Below are positions 25,819 through 35,123 of a DNA stretch of 64,000 nt, one piece after another. Within the stretch, counting starts at the first letter, position 1; each line of letters starts with the position of its first letter. Where the stretch lies: the NCBI GenBank assembly GCA_016794785.1, contig JAEUHC010000020.1, positions 37,088 through 101,087 on the forward strand, given 5' to 3'. This stretch comes from Opitutaceae bacterium. GTDB lineage: Bacteria > Verrucomicrobiota > Verrucomicrobiia > Opitutales > Opitutaceae. A model generated the notes under the pieces. The model was not told the origin of the DNA, ran no database searches, and saw only the letters and a program-made list of their open reading frames with translations. The position numbers were made by a program, and so were the translations under genes.

Positions 25819-26955
25819 ATGAAACTCCCGCTCGCTACTTCAATTTTCGCCACGGCGTTGGTGGCCTTTGCCGCTTCGCCAGTGACCCCGCCGAACGCCC
25901 TGACCGTGGTAGCCGTGCTCCAAGACGGTGAGGCGCTCGCGGGCGCCCACGATGTCGAGGTGCGCGACGGTCTCGCCTATGTCGCGGGCAAGGGCGGTGC
26001 GTTGGCCATCGTCGATGTCAAGGACCCGGCGATGCCCATGCTGCTGTGGTCTGGCCGCGACTCGCAGGCTTACGAAGACGCGCAGACCGTGCTGCCGCTG
26101 GGCCGCAACCGGCTGCTCGTCGGCACACGTGACTTGATCCTGTTCGACACCCGGCAACCGGCCAACCCCACGTTGCTCGCGACCGTGAAGGATCGCCCGC
26201 GCATCGATCGCATCAACGGCTTCGCGCGTCGTGGTGACACGGTCTTCGGCGCCAACAAGGGCGGTTACGTCTTTGCGGCCGATGTCAGCGGCTTGGACGA
26301 CGTGCGCGTCCTCGGCGTTCGGGCGGTCCGTGAGCGCGATAACCTTTATACTCCGCACGACGTCGCGCTCGCGGACGAACTGCTGGTGGTCGTCGACGGA
26401 GCGAATTTCGGGCGGGACAGCAGACCAGGCAAACTGGCGGTGTATCGCGTCGCCGATCCGACCACTCACGCGCCGCTCGCGCCCGATCGATGGGACGCGC
26501 CGGCTGTCATCACGGATTTGCGCTTCGCGGGTGCCAACCGCGTGAGGACGAGCGGTCGCTTCGCGTATGTCGCTTCGTCGCTCGCGGTCGAGAGTCCGCG
26601 CCACACTGGCCTGCAAAACAATCTGGCCGTCGTCGACCTGTCCGATCCGGTGAAGCCGCGCCTCCGCGGGAGCGTCGCGTTTTCAGAAGGACGCGGACCC
26701 AACGGCATGGAGATTTCCGGTCGCGTCGTGTTCGTCGCCGGAGGCCAGTCGGTGCAGGCCATCGATGTGTCGAACCCCGACGCTCCGCGCGAACTCGCCT
26801 TTGTGACCGCGCTGGCGGCGTTTCCGGGTTCGGGCGATGACGGCCACGATCTCGTTTACGCCGACGGCCATCTTTTCGTCACGGCGCAGAATTCACACGC
26901 GCTCGTCATCCTGCGCGTCGAGGGCAAAGAATTGCTGGACGCCGCCCGCCGCTGA
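25819..26955 (+). CDS. Secreted LVIVD-repeat beta-propeller protein (second copy)
   Basis: A protein of 378 residues with signal peptide MKLPLATSIFATALVAFAA. Blades include GLAYVAGKGGALAIVDVKDP, RLLVGTRDLILFDTRQP, NLAVVDLSDPVKP and VQAIDVSNPDAP, and it ends in HLFVTAQNSHALVILRVEGK. It is a clear paralogue of the protein at 5262 and closer in some segments to the propeller fused to the sulfatase (FARRGDTVFGANKGGYVFA). It leads the second sensor cassette. A 41-codon ORF starts at its stop (26955) and may be a decayed stub. Confidence 0.82.
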   Translation: MKLPLATSIFATALVAFAASPVTPPNALTVVAVLQDGEALAGAHDVEVRDGLAYVAGKGGALAIVDVKDPAMPMLLWSGRDSQAYEDAQTVLPLGRNRLLVGTRDLILFDTRQPANPTLLATVKDRPRIDRINGFARRGDTVFGANKGGYVFAADVSGLDDVRVLGVRAVRERDNLYTPHDVALADELLVVVDGANFGRDSRPGKLAVYRVADPTTHAPLAPDRWDAPAVITDLRFAGANRVRTSGRFAYVASSLAVESPRHTGLQNNLAVVDLSDPVKPRLRGSVAFSEGRGPNGMEISGRVVFVAGGQSVQAIDVSNPDAPRELAFVTALAAFPGSGDDGHDLVYADGHLFVTAQNSHALVILRVEGKELLDAARR

Positions 26956-27140
26956 TGTCTTCGCCTCCCGCATGGCGATCCTTTTGCCTCATCCACATGA
27001 AACTCGACCCCGGCGCTGCCTGTATCCCGGCGATCTCCGTGTTCGCCCGCTGCACGCCGGCTGCCGCCAGCGCCAAGTGATCGCCTTGCCCGATGCTGAA
27101 TGGCCCGTCACTCGCTCAGGTCTTCCTCGGTCGTTGCGTT

Positions 27141-29171
27141 ATGCGTTGCAGCTTTCGAGTCGGTCTCATGGTCGCCCTTATCGCCGGTTTGCGGGCACAG
27201 GATGTCAGCTCGGACAAGCGAAGGTTTTCCGTGCCCGACGGTATTGCGCGAAAAATCAGCTCCGAGTATCGCGAACTCGACGACGCCCGTCGCCGGTTGG
27301 AGGCTGAGCTGCTGGAGCTGCCTCCGACCCCGCAGAACGAACAGAGCGCTCGCATTGGGTGGAAAGTCTTTGGATTCGGGGATGCTTTGCCCGTCCGGCA
27401 ATGGGTGGAAATCGACCTTGGAGGTGCGCACGCGATCGATGCGATCGCGCTCATCCCGGTCGATGCGCCGACGAACAGTGCCAGCGAGCCTGGCCTCGGT
27501 TTTCCGCGCCGGTTTCGCGTCGAACTGGAGGATGACGGTGGATCGCTGGCCGTGATCGCGGATTTCACCGGGGCGGATTTCCCCAATCCCGGCATTCTGC
27601 CCGTGCTCCTTCCGGCGCGCGGCATGATGGCGCGACGAGTGCGCGTCGTCATGAGCAAGCCATGGGAGAGGAACCAATACTACACCTACGCCTTGGGCGA
27701 AATCATGGTGCTCAAGGGCAACCGAAACCTCGCGACGGGCCTCACCGGTGTGACCGTGCGGACCAGCGGATCGCTCGAAAGCGCCCCGGCTTGGAGCCGG
27801 GAAAATCTGATCGACGGACAAAGCACCGTCGGTGCGCCCCTGCGCAAGAGCGGGAACAAACTCGCCCACGGCTGGCAGTCGGCACGATTCCCCGGCCCCT
27901 CGGCGGTCGCGTGGGTGCAAATCGATCTCGGCGAAGTTCGCCGCTTCGATGAAGTGCGTCTGCTGCCGACGAAGCTGCCCCATTATTCCGTCCATCAAGG
28001 CTACGGATTCCCCGGAAAGATTCACGTGGAAGTCGCGGATGACGCGGCGTTCGGCTCGTCGCGTGTGCTGGCCGATTGGACGGCCCGAGTGCTCGACAAC
28101 CCCGCTTTCAACCCCGTCACGGTGCCCGGCGACGGGACGCCGGCGCGCTATGTGCGGGTGACGGCGAAGGATCTTTGGCCGCGCGCGGAGAATGCCTGGG
28201 TGTTCGCGCTGGCGGAGTTGCAGGTTTATCAGGGCGACAAGAATCTGGCGTTAGGGACCTCGGTCACAGCCTCCGCTGCCACGACGGGAGAGTCTTCCAA
28301 TTTCAGCCCCGACTATCTGACCGACGGTGTCCGCGGGGCATTGGAGTTTGTCGAGTGGCCAGTCTGGCTCGGCCTGCTGTCACGTCGTCGGGAGATGCTG
28401 CACGAAATCGCCGGCATCCGCGCGCGGCAAACCGAGATCCAACCGGGTTTGGTGCGCGTGGTCGGGTGGACGTTTTCCAGTGTAGTGGCGCTGCTGGTGG
28501 CCGGGACGATCGCTGCGCTCTATCGCGCCCGGCGGGCCCAATCCCGCGCGGTGGCGGCGCTGCAACGGCGGATCGCCGGCGATCTCCACGATGAAATCGG
28601 CAGCAATCTCGCCAGTATCGCGATGCTCTCCGAGTTGGGTCAGCGGCAGGACGGCGCCAGCGCGGACCGCGACCTGGGCGAGATTCGCCGGCTGGCAAAG
28701 GAATCGTCCGCGGCCATGCGGGATTTGGTCTGGCTCATCCAACCCGGACCGCACGATGCGCCGCGCCTCGCGGACCGCCTCCGCGCCGCAGCGCGCCGCC
28801 TGCTCAGCGGGCTCGAATGGCAGTTCGAGATTTCGGGCATGGACACCGCGCCGTCCCTCGACGTGCAACGCCACCTGCTCCTCGCGTTGAAGGAAATGCT
28901 CCACAACGTCGTGCGCCACGCGGGTGCCCGGCAGGTTGAAATTCACCTCATCGTGTGCGACGATCATTTCACGCTTGAGGTGCGCGACGATGGCCGGGGG
29001 TTCGACGTTTCGCGCCAAAGCGGCGGTCATGGTTTCACGAGCCTGCGCCATCGGGCCTCTCTCCTGCGGGGCAAGTTCACGCTCGAAAGCCGGCCCGGCC
29101 ACGGCGCCCGCGTGGTGCTGTCGGGTTCACTGCGCACCGAGGGTGAAGCGGCTCTGCGCCAAACCAAATGA
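27141..29171 (+). CDS. Sensor histidine kinase with two periplasmic F5/8C domains (second copy)
   Basis: A protein of 676 residues, collinear with the kinase at 6501 over its whole length. Signal peptide MRCSFRVGLMVALIAGLRA. The two discoidin-like cores are WVEIDLGGAHAIDAIALIP and WVQIDLGEVRRFDEVRLLP. One membrane helix (WTFSSVVALLVAGTIAALY) precedes HDEIGSNLASI (H483), LKEMLHNVVRHAG and DDGRGFDV. The kinase half is the better conserved; differences cluster in the sensory half, for example in the loop HYSVHQGYGFPGKIHVEVAD, which suggests ligand divergence. Its stop overlaps the next start (ATGA). An in-frame extension to 27093 was rejected because the signal peptide begins at 27141. Confidence 0.9.
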   Translation: MRCSFRVGLMVALIAGLRAQDVSSDKRRFSVPDGIARKISSEYRELDDARRRLEAELLELPPTPQNEQSARIGWKVFGFGDALPVRQWVEIDLGGAHAIDAIALIPVDAPTNSASEPGLGFPRRFRVELEDDGGSLAVIADFTGADFPNPGILPVLLPARGMMARRVRVVMSKPWERNQYYTYALGEIMVLKGNRNLATGLTGVTVRTSGSLESAPAWSRENLIDGQSTVGAPLRKSGNKLAHGWQSARFPGPSAVAWVQIDLGEVRRFDEVRLLPTKLPHYSVHQGYGFPGKIHVEVADDAAFGSSRVLADWTARVLDNPAFNPVTVPGDGTPARYVRVTAKDLWPRAENAWVFALAELQVYQGDKNLALGTSVTASAATTGESSNFSPDYLTDGVRGALEFVEWPVWLGLLSRRREMLHEIAGIRARQTEIQPGLVRVVGWTFSSVVALLVAGTIAALYRARRAQSRAVAALQRRIAGDLHDEIGSNLASIAMLSELGQRQDGASADRDLGEIRRLAKESSAAMRDLVWLIQPGPHDAPRLADRLRAAARRLLSGLEWQFEISGMDTAPSLDVQRHLLLALKEMLHNVVRHAGARQVEIHLIVCDDHFTLEVRDDGRGFDVSRQSGGHGFTSLRHRASLLRGKFTLESRPGHGARVVLSGSLRTEGEAALRQTK

Positions 29172-29824
29172 GCGCTCTCATTGCACAGCGAGTCTGGCTG
29201 ATCGAAGACAACGCCACCTTGCGCCAGACTGTCGCGCGCGCGATCGACACCCTCGCGGGGTTTCGCTGCGCCGGGCAATTTCAGTGCTGCGAAGACGCGC
29301 TCACCCGACTCGGCAGTGCGGCCGACGCGAAGCCGGATATCGTTCTGCTCGACGTCGGCCTGCCCGGCATGAGCGGCCTCGACGGCATCGCCCTGATCAA
29401 GCAAGCCGCGCCGCGCACGCAGGTCGTGATTCTCACCGTCTTCGACGACGACGATAAGATTTATCGCGCCATCTGCGCCGGTGCTTCCGGCTATCTCCTC
29501 AAGGATTCCCTGCTGGATGAACTGTCTGCCGCACTGCACGAAGTGAGCCTGGGAGGTTCCCCGATGGCGCCACGGGTCGCGCGGCGCGTGCTCGAGATGT
29601 TTTCCCGCCTCGCGCCGCGCGCGACCGATTCGCCCGCGCTCACGCCGCGCGAGCGTCAAATCGTCGAAGGCATGGCCGACGGCCTGAGCAACAAGCAAAT
29701 CGCCGCGCGCCTCGGCCTCAGTCCGCACACGACGGAAGACTACACCCGAAACATCTACGAGAAGCTGCACGTCAACACCCGCGGCGGAGCCGTCGCCAAG
29801 GCGATGCGCCACCGGCTGTTTTGA
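29168..29824 (+). CDS. NarL/FixJ-family response regulator (second copy)
   Basis: A protein of 218 residues, four-base overlap with the kinase. D62 (LLDVGLPGMSG), K112 and acidic pair E13-D14 are present. The HTH is LTPRERQIVEGMADGLSNKQIAARLGL and the recognition helix reads TTEDYTRNIYEKLHV, against TTDGYTRAIYEKLHV in the paralogue at 8534. The near identity in the DNA-binding helix implies that both regulators recognise similar sites, so cross-regulation of a shared set of promoters is plausible. Confidence 0.92.
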   Translation: MSALIAQRVWLIEDNATLRQTVARAIDTLAGFRCAGQFQCCEDALTRLGSAADAKPDIVLLDVGLPGMSGLDGIALIKQAAPRTQVVILTVFDDDDKIYRAICAGASGYLLKDSLLDELSAALHEVSLGGSPMAPRVARRVLEMFSRLAPRATDSPALTPRERQIVEGMADGLSNKQIAARLGLSPHTTEDYTRNIYEKLHVNTRGGAVAKAMRHRLF

Positions 29825-29895
29825 GCGCGCGGCATCGCGGGCGTTTCGGTGGGAGCCCGTGCAACACCGCGGCAGCAAATCCCCGTTGGAGTCAC

Positions 29896-29941
29896 CCCCG
29901 TGTTTCCGGGGATTGTGACGGTCCGTGCAACTCGGCATGAT
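29896..29941 (+). promoter_or_regulatory. Box promoter h (TIM-barrel gene)
   Basis: The box is CCCCGTGTTTCCGGGGATTG (29896-29915), here with a clear CCCC-N8-GGGG dyad. The -35 is TTGTGA (29913-29918), the spacer 17 bases and the -10 CATGAT (29936-29941). The predicted start near 29948 leaves only about six bases before the ATG at 29954, so the mRNA may be almost leaderless. Confidence 0.7.
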
Positions 29942-29953
29942 GGATCTCAACCC

Positions 29954-30772
29954 ATGAAGATCACTTTTGCTGGATTGCGCGTGATGGCTCTCGCCTTTGC
30001 GCTCGCTCTTTCGCTCCGTGCCGCACCGCAACTTGGCCTGCAGTCGTGGACCTGCACCGCGATGACGTTCGAGCAAACCGTCGAATTCGCCGTGCGCCAT
30101 CGCATCACGAATCTGCAATTCTACGACGGGCACTTCAACCCGAAGGGCCCGAAGGAGGAAACGCTGCGCAAATTAGCGGTGCTCAAAGCCAATGGTCTCA
30201 AGATTTACACCTTCGGCGTCAATGCGACCTCACTCGACAAGGAAGAGAATCGGAAACTCTTCGAATTCGCGAAGCTCATCGGCGCGAAGCTGATTGTCGT
30301 CGAGCCGCGGAATCCCGCCGAGTGGGACAATCTCGAGGAACTGGTCCGCGAATACGATATCCGGCTCGCGATCCACAACCATGGAACCGGCACCGTCTAT
30401 GGCGACCCCGCCACGGTGAAAGCGGTGCTGGCGAAACGCGACCGGCGCATCGGTGTGTGCCTGGATGTCGGCTGGGTGACGGGGGCCGGTTTCGATGCCG
30501 CCGAAGTCTTTCGCAGCTATGGCGACCGGGTCTTCGACATTCACCTCAAGGACAAGAAAATCGAAATCGCCGCCGACGGAGCGAAGGTGGTGGTCGATGC
30601 CGTGGTCGGAACCGGTGCGACGAATTTCACGGGACTCTTCGCTGCGATCAAGGAGACGAACTGGAGCGGTGTCATGGCCATCGAGACCGGCCGCAAACCG
30701 CTGACGGCCAATCCGGACACGCAGGTGGCCGCGGCGATCTCCGTCTTCGAGACGCGAATGTCCGGGAAATAG
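29954..30772 (+). CDS. Secreted sugar phosphate isomerase/epimerase-like TIM barrel
   Basis: A protein of 272 residues with signal peptide MKITFAGLRVMALAFALALS. It has the AP-endonuclease-2/xylose-isomerase-like barrel: LGLQSWTCTAMTFEQTVEFA, LIVVEPRNPAEWDNLEELV, LAIHNHGTG, VCLDVGWVTGAG, FDIHLKDKK and GVMAIETG. H, D and E at these strand ends are the usual metal ligands. Family members act as isomerases, epimerases or keto-glycoside lyases. Export suggests action on a free sugar or glycoside rather than a phosphate ester. The ATG at 29954 follows promoter h directly. It is a single-gene unit facing the beta-helix gene at 30947. Confidence 0.8.
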   Translation: MKITFAGLRVMALAFALALSLRAAPQLGLQSWTCTAMTFEQTVEFAVRHRITNLQFYDGHFNPKGPKEETLRKLAVLKANGLKIYTFGVNATSLDKEENRKLFEFAKLIGAKLIVVEPRNPAEWDNLEELVREYDIRLAIHNHGTGTVYGDPATVKAVLAKRDRRIGVCLDVGWVTGAGFDAAEVFRSYGDRVFDIHLKDKKIEIAADGAKVVVDAVVGTGATNFTGLFAAIKETNWSGVMAIETGRKPLTANPDTQVAAAISVFETRMSGK

Positions 30773-30946
30773 TTCAGGAGCCTCAAAGCACGGATTGCAG
30801 CTTCTGGCTCCGGTAGCGACTGGATGAACCCGGCCGCCTGCAATGAGAGAACCTTTTCGCGTAGGGCCGCCATACGCTCGTGTTCGCAGTGCAGTTCGTA
30901 GCGGCTCCGTTGCCCCCCGAACTCCTGAAACGAAGGGAGGCAGTGT

Positions 30947-33900
30947 TTACGGAACCTCGTAAACTTCGATGAGAGCAACGCCCCGGGTGCCGTTCGCGCC
31001 GGTGACGGACGCGGTGTAGGCGCCGGGCGGGAGAGTCACGAGCACGGCTGCGTCGCTCGATGACGCCGGCAGCGCAAATGCGCCGACGCTCGCGGAGGCG
31101 ATGACGATGTCGGCGGCATTGCTCGCGGTGCCCCAATTGTCGTTGGCGGCTACAACCGTGTTGGCGGGGCCAACGACACTGAGGCTGGGATCGGCGAGTG
31201 GGTTTGGCACACCAAACTGGGCCAAGGTTGGCCCGATGCCGCGAATGAGTAATTTTTTTGGCACCGGACCGCTCACGACGAAACCTGCGATGCCGACGCT
31301 GGCCCCGCTGCCGACCGTAAGCCGGGATGACAAATTGACGAGCCGGGCGGATCCACGATCGAGCTCATAAACTTCGACCAAGCCGACGCCGCTCGCATCG
31401 CCGACACCTGACAATTGCACGGTGTAGGCTCCGGAATTTACGGTTGTCACCAGCGCGGCATCGACGCTGCCCGCATTCAGCGCGAAGGCCCCCGCCTCCG
31501 CGAAGGCGGCTGCGGTGGCGTTGCTGCTTGCCGAACCCCAGTCGTCGTTTTCCGCGAGCGTGGCGCCGTTGGCGTCGAACAGGGTGAGTTTGGGGTTGGC
31601 GAGCGAGCCGGGCACGCCAAACGCGGCGAGGCCAGGCCCAATTCCACGCAACAGCACGGTCTTTGCTCCGGGACCTGACACGGCAAACCCGGCGATGAGA
31701 GTTTCATCTCCCGGATTGACGGAGCCGCGGGTGGCAAGATTGGAAAGTCGCGAGGATTCGGCGCCGCCGGGAGTCGATGGGACAGTGGTGAGGGTCATCG
31801 CCGCTTCGTCGGCGGACGTGATCACGCCGTGCTTGTAGAGGGAGACGACGTTCGGGTAGGCGATTCCCGCGTTGGTGGCTCCGACATATTCCCGCAGCGT
31901 GTCGCCTGTCGCGGTGCCGTTGTCAATTTGCGGCGCGATCAGGGTCGCCAGCACCCGATCGGAGTTGTGGAATTCGATGGTCCCTTTGCCGATCACGGCG
32001 TTGCGGACCGCTCCGTGGCCGAACTGAGCGACATTTTGGACGTTGTGGTAAGTGAGCAGCACGCTCTTGTCCTCCCAGGCGGTGTTACTGATCGGAAATT
32101 CGGATTTCACGCCATAGATGCGGATGTTTTTGGCGTTGGTGAATTCGACATACGAGTCGCAGCCCGCCGGATGTTCCGGATTCAAGCCGTAGAACCACAA
32201 GGGCTCGGTCGTGCCTTCGACCTTGAGGATGCGGAAAGCGGGATGTTGCGACGTGAAGTTTTTTCTGGACCCGGTGGAATACCACCGGCCGCCGCCGGCG
32301 TTCCGAATTTTTATGAGGCTGTGGGGATTGGTCGGCAGTCGATTGATCGGTGTCGTCGCCGCCGGTTCACGGTAAACCTGTCCCATGTGGACCATCGAAT
32401 TGCGGCCGGCCTGCCAGTCCAGCGCGACGAACCAATCGTTGGCCAGGTCCGTGGCGTCCACGCCGATGCTCAATTCGCCCAGATACGTGGTGGCGGTGGC
32501 GTCGTTGACCGTGGTGATCATCGCCGTCTCGCTGGTCGGGTTCCAACCGGGCTGGACCTCGATGCGCGTCAAATTTCGGCCGGCTCCGAATAGAATCGTG
32601 TCTTTGCGGAGCGTGATCGTGCCGTTTAGGAAATAGATGCCTTTGCGAAGGAAAATTTTCCGATGGCTGTCGATCACACTCTGAAACGCGGCGCTAGACA
32701 CGTTCCCTGGCTGGATGCCGAGGGCGTAAGCGTCAGCGACGTCGGCATCCGTCACCGACGGCAGGGCCGTCCAGACGTGGCGGGTGAGGAGGTCGGCGGG
32801 CGGTGGCGTGGCCTCGTTGGTGATGGAGGAAACCGCGCCATTATTCAGGGGCGCCGGTGTCCTGGTCGCGATGCCGTCAATCAGCGACCAAGAGATTTTC
32901 CCGTCGGCGTCCACAGCGGCCTGGTTGCAATAGCTGTATTCTTCGACGCGCTTCCACGTGCCCGTGCCACTGACGGTGGCGGTGGTTCCGCTCTTGAGCA
33001 GCTTGTTGCCGCCCGTGACATAGACGTTGCGCTCGTAGATATTCATCCCCGCCGAATTGTTGATCGCCGCCACGGAAGGCTCCGCACCGAGCGTGATACG
33101 ACCGTCGATGAGGTTCAGACAGGAGTTATGTGCGCGACCGCTGGAGGGGATGGTCAGCGCAGCTTGAGCCGAGCCGGCCGGAGTGACGATCTCGAAGCCC
33201 ACTAGCACCAAAGGCACGAAACCGTCGTAGCGCACCGCGCTGACCGTCTGGTTTCGCAGCACAGCCCCTACAATCGTCGTGCCCGCCGAGCCGGTGCCGA
33301 CCGTGTCGATGCCGTATTGGCCTCCTTCTATTTCGATGTTCACGACGTGCGATCCGCGAGCCGGAAGTCCCCTGATGCCGGAGACGGCGCCAGTGGCGGT
33401 AATCCCGACATTCTCGATGGAGCTGTCCTGTGCCTGATTGAAGTAGAGGGCGATAGTCCCGGGATTGCCGCTGCCGCAATGCAGGTCCACCCCTCGCAGC
33501 ATCTGGTTGTAGCCTGAACCATCCGCCTCCACAGCTACGTTCGTGACGTCAAAGTTTTTGAACTCCAACAGGACTTTGGGCGTGCCGGTGTTGCCGAAAC
33601 CGGTGGCATTGGTCGCCAGCTTGATCACGGGCCGGCGGCTGCCTGTGGTGGCGCCGACTATGGCGATGTGATTTCGCGGTGTCGCGCTGGTATAGCCCGG
33701 AGCATTCGTCGGCAGTCCCGCCGCCGTATGAGCTTTGAGAGTGTCGTTGACGAGGTAAGTGCCCGGAGGGAAGTAGACGGCCAGATTGTTCGTGTAGGCG
33801 TCGGCAATCGCCTCGTTCAAGCCGGCCGTCGTGGTGGTCGCGCTGGTCTCATTGGTGAACACGCCCGGATAGTGAGTGACCACAAGATAACCTTTGGCAT

Positions 33901-34054
33901 AAAGCGCATCGTTCATAGCGGCGGCAGGGATCGCCGCATGTGCCTGCGGAACAGTGCAGCCGAATAGCGCCAACAACACTAACGGCAGGCCGAAGCCGCC
34001 AGCGTAGGCGGAGGAAGCGAGCGCACGAAGAGGGGTGACAAAGCGCTCGATCAC
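30947..34054 (-). CDS. Secreted double beta-helix protein with two C-terminal GIGP repeats (second paralogue)
   Basis: A protein of 1035 residues from a GTG at 34054, twelve bases after the stop of the preceding TIM-barrel gene, so probably the last gene of the long unit from 49873. Signal region ...GLPLVLLALFGCTVPQAHA. Two beta-helix segments (YAKGYLVVTHYPG, VYFPPGTYLVNDTL; KIFLRKGIYFLNGTITLRKD, LFGAGRNLTRIEV) and two C-terminal repeats (LLRGIGPGLAAFGV, LIRGIGPTLAQFGV) match the protein at 9330 closely throughout. Function is probably polysaccharide cleavage or binding; no active site could be assigned. Confidence 0.75.
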   Translation of the reverse strand: MIERFVTPLRALASSAYAGGFGLPLVLLALFGCTVPQAHAAIPAAAMNDALYAKGYLVVTHYPGVFTNETSATTTTAGLNEAIADAYTNNLAVYFPPGTYLVNDTLKAHTAAGLPTNAPGYTSATPRNHIAIVGATTGSRRPVIKLATNATGFGNTGTPKVLLEFKNFDVTNVAVEADGSGYNQMLRGVDLHCGSGNPGTIALYFNQAQDSSIENVGITATGAVSGIRGLPARGSHVVNIEIEGGQYGIDTVGTGSAGTTIVGAVLRNQTVSAVRYDGFVPLVLVGFEIVTPAGSAQAALTIPSSGRAHNSCLNLIDGRITLGAEPSVAAINNSAGMNIYERNVYVTGGNKLLKSGTTATVSGTGTWKRVEEYSYCNQAAVDADGKISWSLIDGIATRTPAPLNNGAVSSITNEATPPPADLLTRHVWTALPSVTDADVADAYALGIQPGNVSSAAFQSVIDSHRKIFLRKGIYFLNGTITLRKDTILFGAGRNLTRIEVQPGWNPTSETAMITTVNDATATTYLGELSIGVDATDLANDWFVALDWQAGRNSMVHMGQVYREPAATTPINRLPTNPHSLIKIRNAGGGRWYSTGSRKNFTSQHPAFRILKVEGTTEPLWFYGLNPEHPAGCDSYVEFTNAKNIRIYGVKSEFPISNTAWEDKSVLLTYHNVQNVAQFGHGAVRNAVIGKGTIEFHNSDRVLATLIAPQIDNGTATGDTLREYVGATNAGIAYPNVVSLYKHGVITSADEAAMTLTTVPSTPGGAESSRLSNLATRGSVNPGDETLIAGFAVSGPGAKTVLLRGIGPGLAAFGVPGSLANPKLTLFDANGATLAENDDWGSASSNATAAAFAEAGAFALNAGSVDAALVTTVNSGAYTVQLSGVGDASGVGLVEVYELDRGSARLVNLSSRLTVGSGASVGIAGFVVSGPVPKKLLIRGIGPTLAQFGVPNPLADPSLSVVGPANTVVAANDNWGTASNAADIVIASASVGAFALPASSSDAAVLVTLPPGAYTASVTGANGTRGVALIEVYEVP

Positions 34055-34063
34055 AAAAACGAT

Positions 34064-35002
34064 TCAGGGCAGCTCACGGGCAAGTAACGCTTCAATGAAG
34101 AGACGAGTCTTTTTCGCCTCCGCCGTGACATGCGCAATGTCGCCCGCGTCGAGGCATTCGATCAGCGCGGGGCCGCGCGTGAAGCCGCCGCGACGGAGCC
34201 GGGTCACTACGCGGGCGAAGTCCACTTGCCCGGTGCCCGGAGTGATTTCCACGTCGTTCGGCAGGCGGAAATCTTTCACGCAAAATCCGGCGACTATTCC
34301 GTCGACGGTGGCGGCGTCGTCAACGGGGTTGACCGTATTTCCCGAGTGTTTGAAGACGTTACCTGGGTCATAAGTCAGCCGAAAGTTCTTGTGACCGACC
34401 TTGTCGATGAGGCGGCGGCACAGTGCACCGGTAGAACTCGGTCCATTGTGAGGTTTGATGGTGAGCCCCACGCGCTTGGCCGCCGCATAGTCGCAGCATT
34501 CCGCGACGACCTTGTAGTAGTCATCGACTGCTTCCGGAGAGCCTGCGCCGCCGAGGAGAAGGCCGGGGCAGCCGCAGGCCGCGACGTTGTCCACCAATCG
34601 GCGGAGGCGAACAATGCTTTCTGCGACGGAGGACTTCTTCATGAAGTCGGCGCCGAAAGCGGAAGCGATGCCCAGCCCTCGGGCCTTCGCTTCCGTCGCC
34701 ATCTCCGCCGATTGCTCTAGGGTGGTGTCCGGAGTGAGCAGCATTCCCGTCTTTGCGGTCATCAGGCCGGCGAACTTGAATCCGGCGTCGGCGATCGCAT
34801 CGAACGCCACGCGATAGTCGTGTTTGTTCCACGGACGTGTGTAGCACCCGACTTGCCACGGCGTCTCGTCGGCGGCGCGAAGACCGCTGGCAGCCGCCAT
34901 TGTGAGCAGAGCGCCGCCGACAAACTTGCGGCGGGTGAGAACGGCAGACGCAGTGCCAGTCGTGGCGGGGCTGAGGGCGTCTAACGGGAAGTGTGTTTTC
35001 AC
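34064..35002 (-). CDS. Tat-exported sugar isomerase/epimerase-like TIM barrel
   Basis: About 312 residues from a GTG at 35002; another GTG at 35071 would add 23 residues. A twin-arginine signal LTRRKFVGGALLTMAAASGL is present. The barrel motifs are VGCYTRPWNKHDYRVAFDAI, PGLLLGGAGSPEAVDDYYKV, LTIKPHNGPS, RLTYDPGNVF, GFCVKDFR and PALIECLDAG. The E, D, H and E residues expected to bind metal are present. It sits between two beta-helix genes in the long minus-strand unit. Together with the barrels at 29954 and 44860 it makes three exported members in this window. Confidence 0.75.
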   Translation of the reverse strand: MKTHFPLDALSPATTGTASAVLTRRKFVGGALLTMAAASGLRAADETPWQVGCYTRPWNKHDYRVAFDAIADAGFKFAGLMTAKTGMLLTPDTTLEQSAEMATEAKARGLGIASAFGADFMKKSSVAESIVRLRRLVDNVAACGCPGLLLGGAGSPEAVDDYYKVVAECCDYAAAKRVGLTIKPHNGPSSTGALCRRLIDKVGHKNFRLTYDPGNVFKHSGNTVNPVDDAATVDGIVAGFCVKDFRLPNDVEITPGTGQVDFARVVTRLRRGGFTRGPALIECLDAGDIAHVTAEAKKTRLFIEALLARELP

Positions 35003-35123
35003 TTGCTGATACGAGTATTTTGCTTTGGAGGGCTGGGACCTCGACGAGGCGATTCTTTCGAGGATTGACACCGATTTTTTGTGATCGGAAGCCCGTGAAG
35101 CTCCAACCTTGGAGCGGCGATGG

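Noticed and set aside
30773..30960. Minus-strand frame between the TIM barrel and beta-helix genes (HERMAALREKVLSLQAAGFI)
   Set aside because: It resembles a helical protein fragment, but there is no start, no match and it overlaps the TIM-barrel 3' end.
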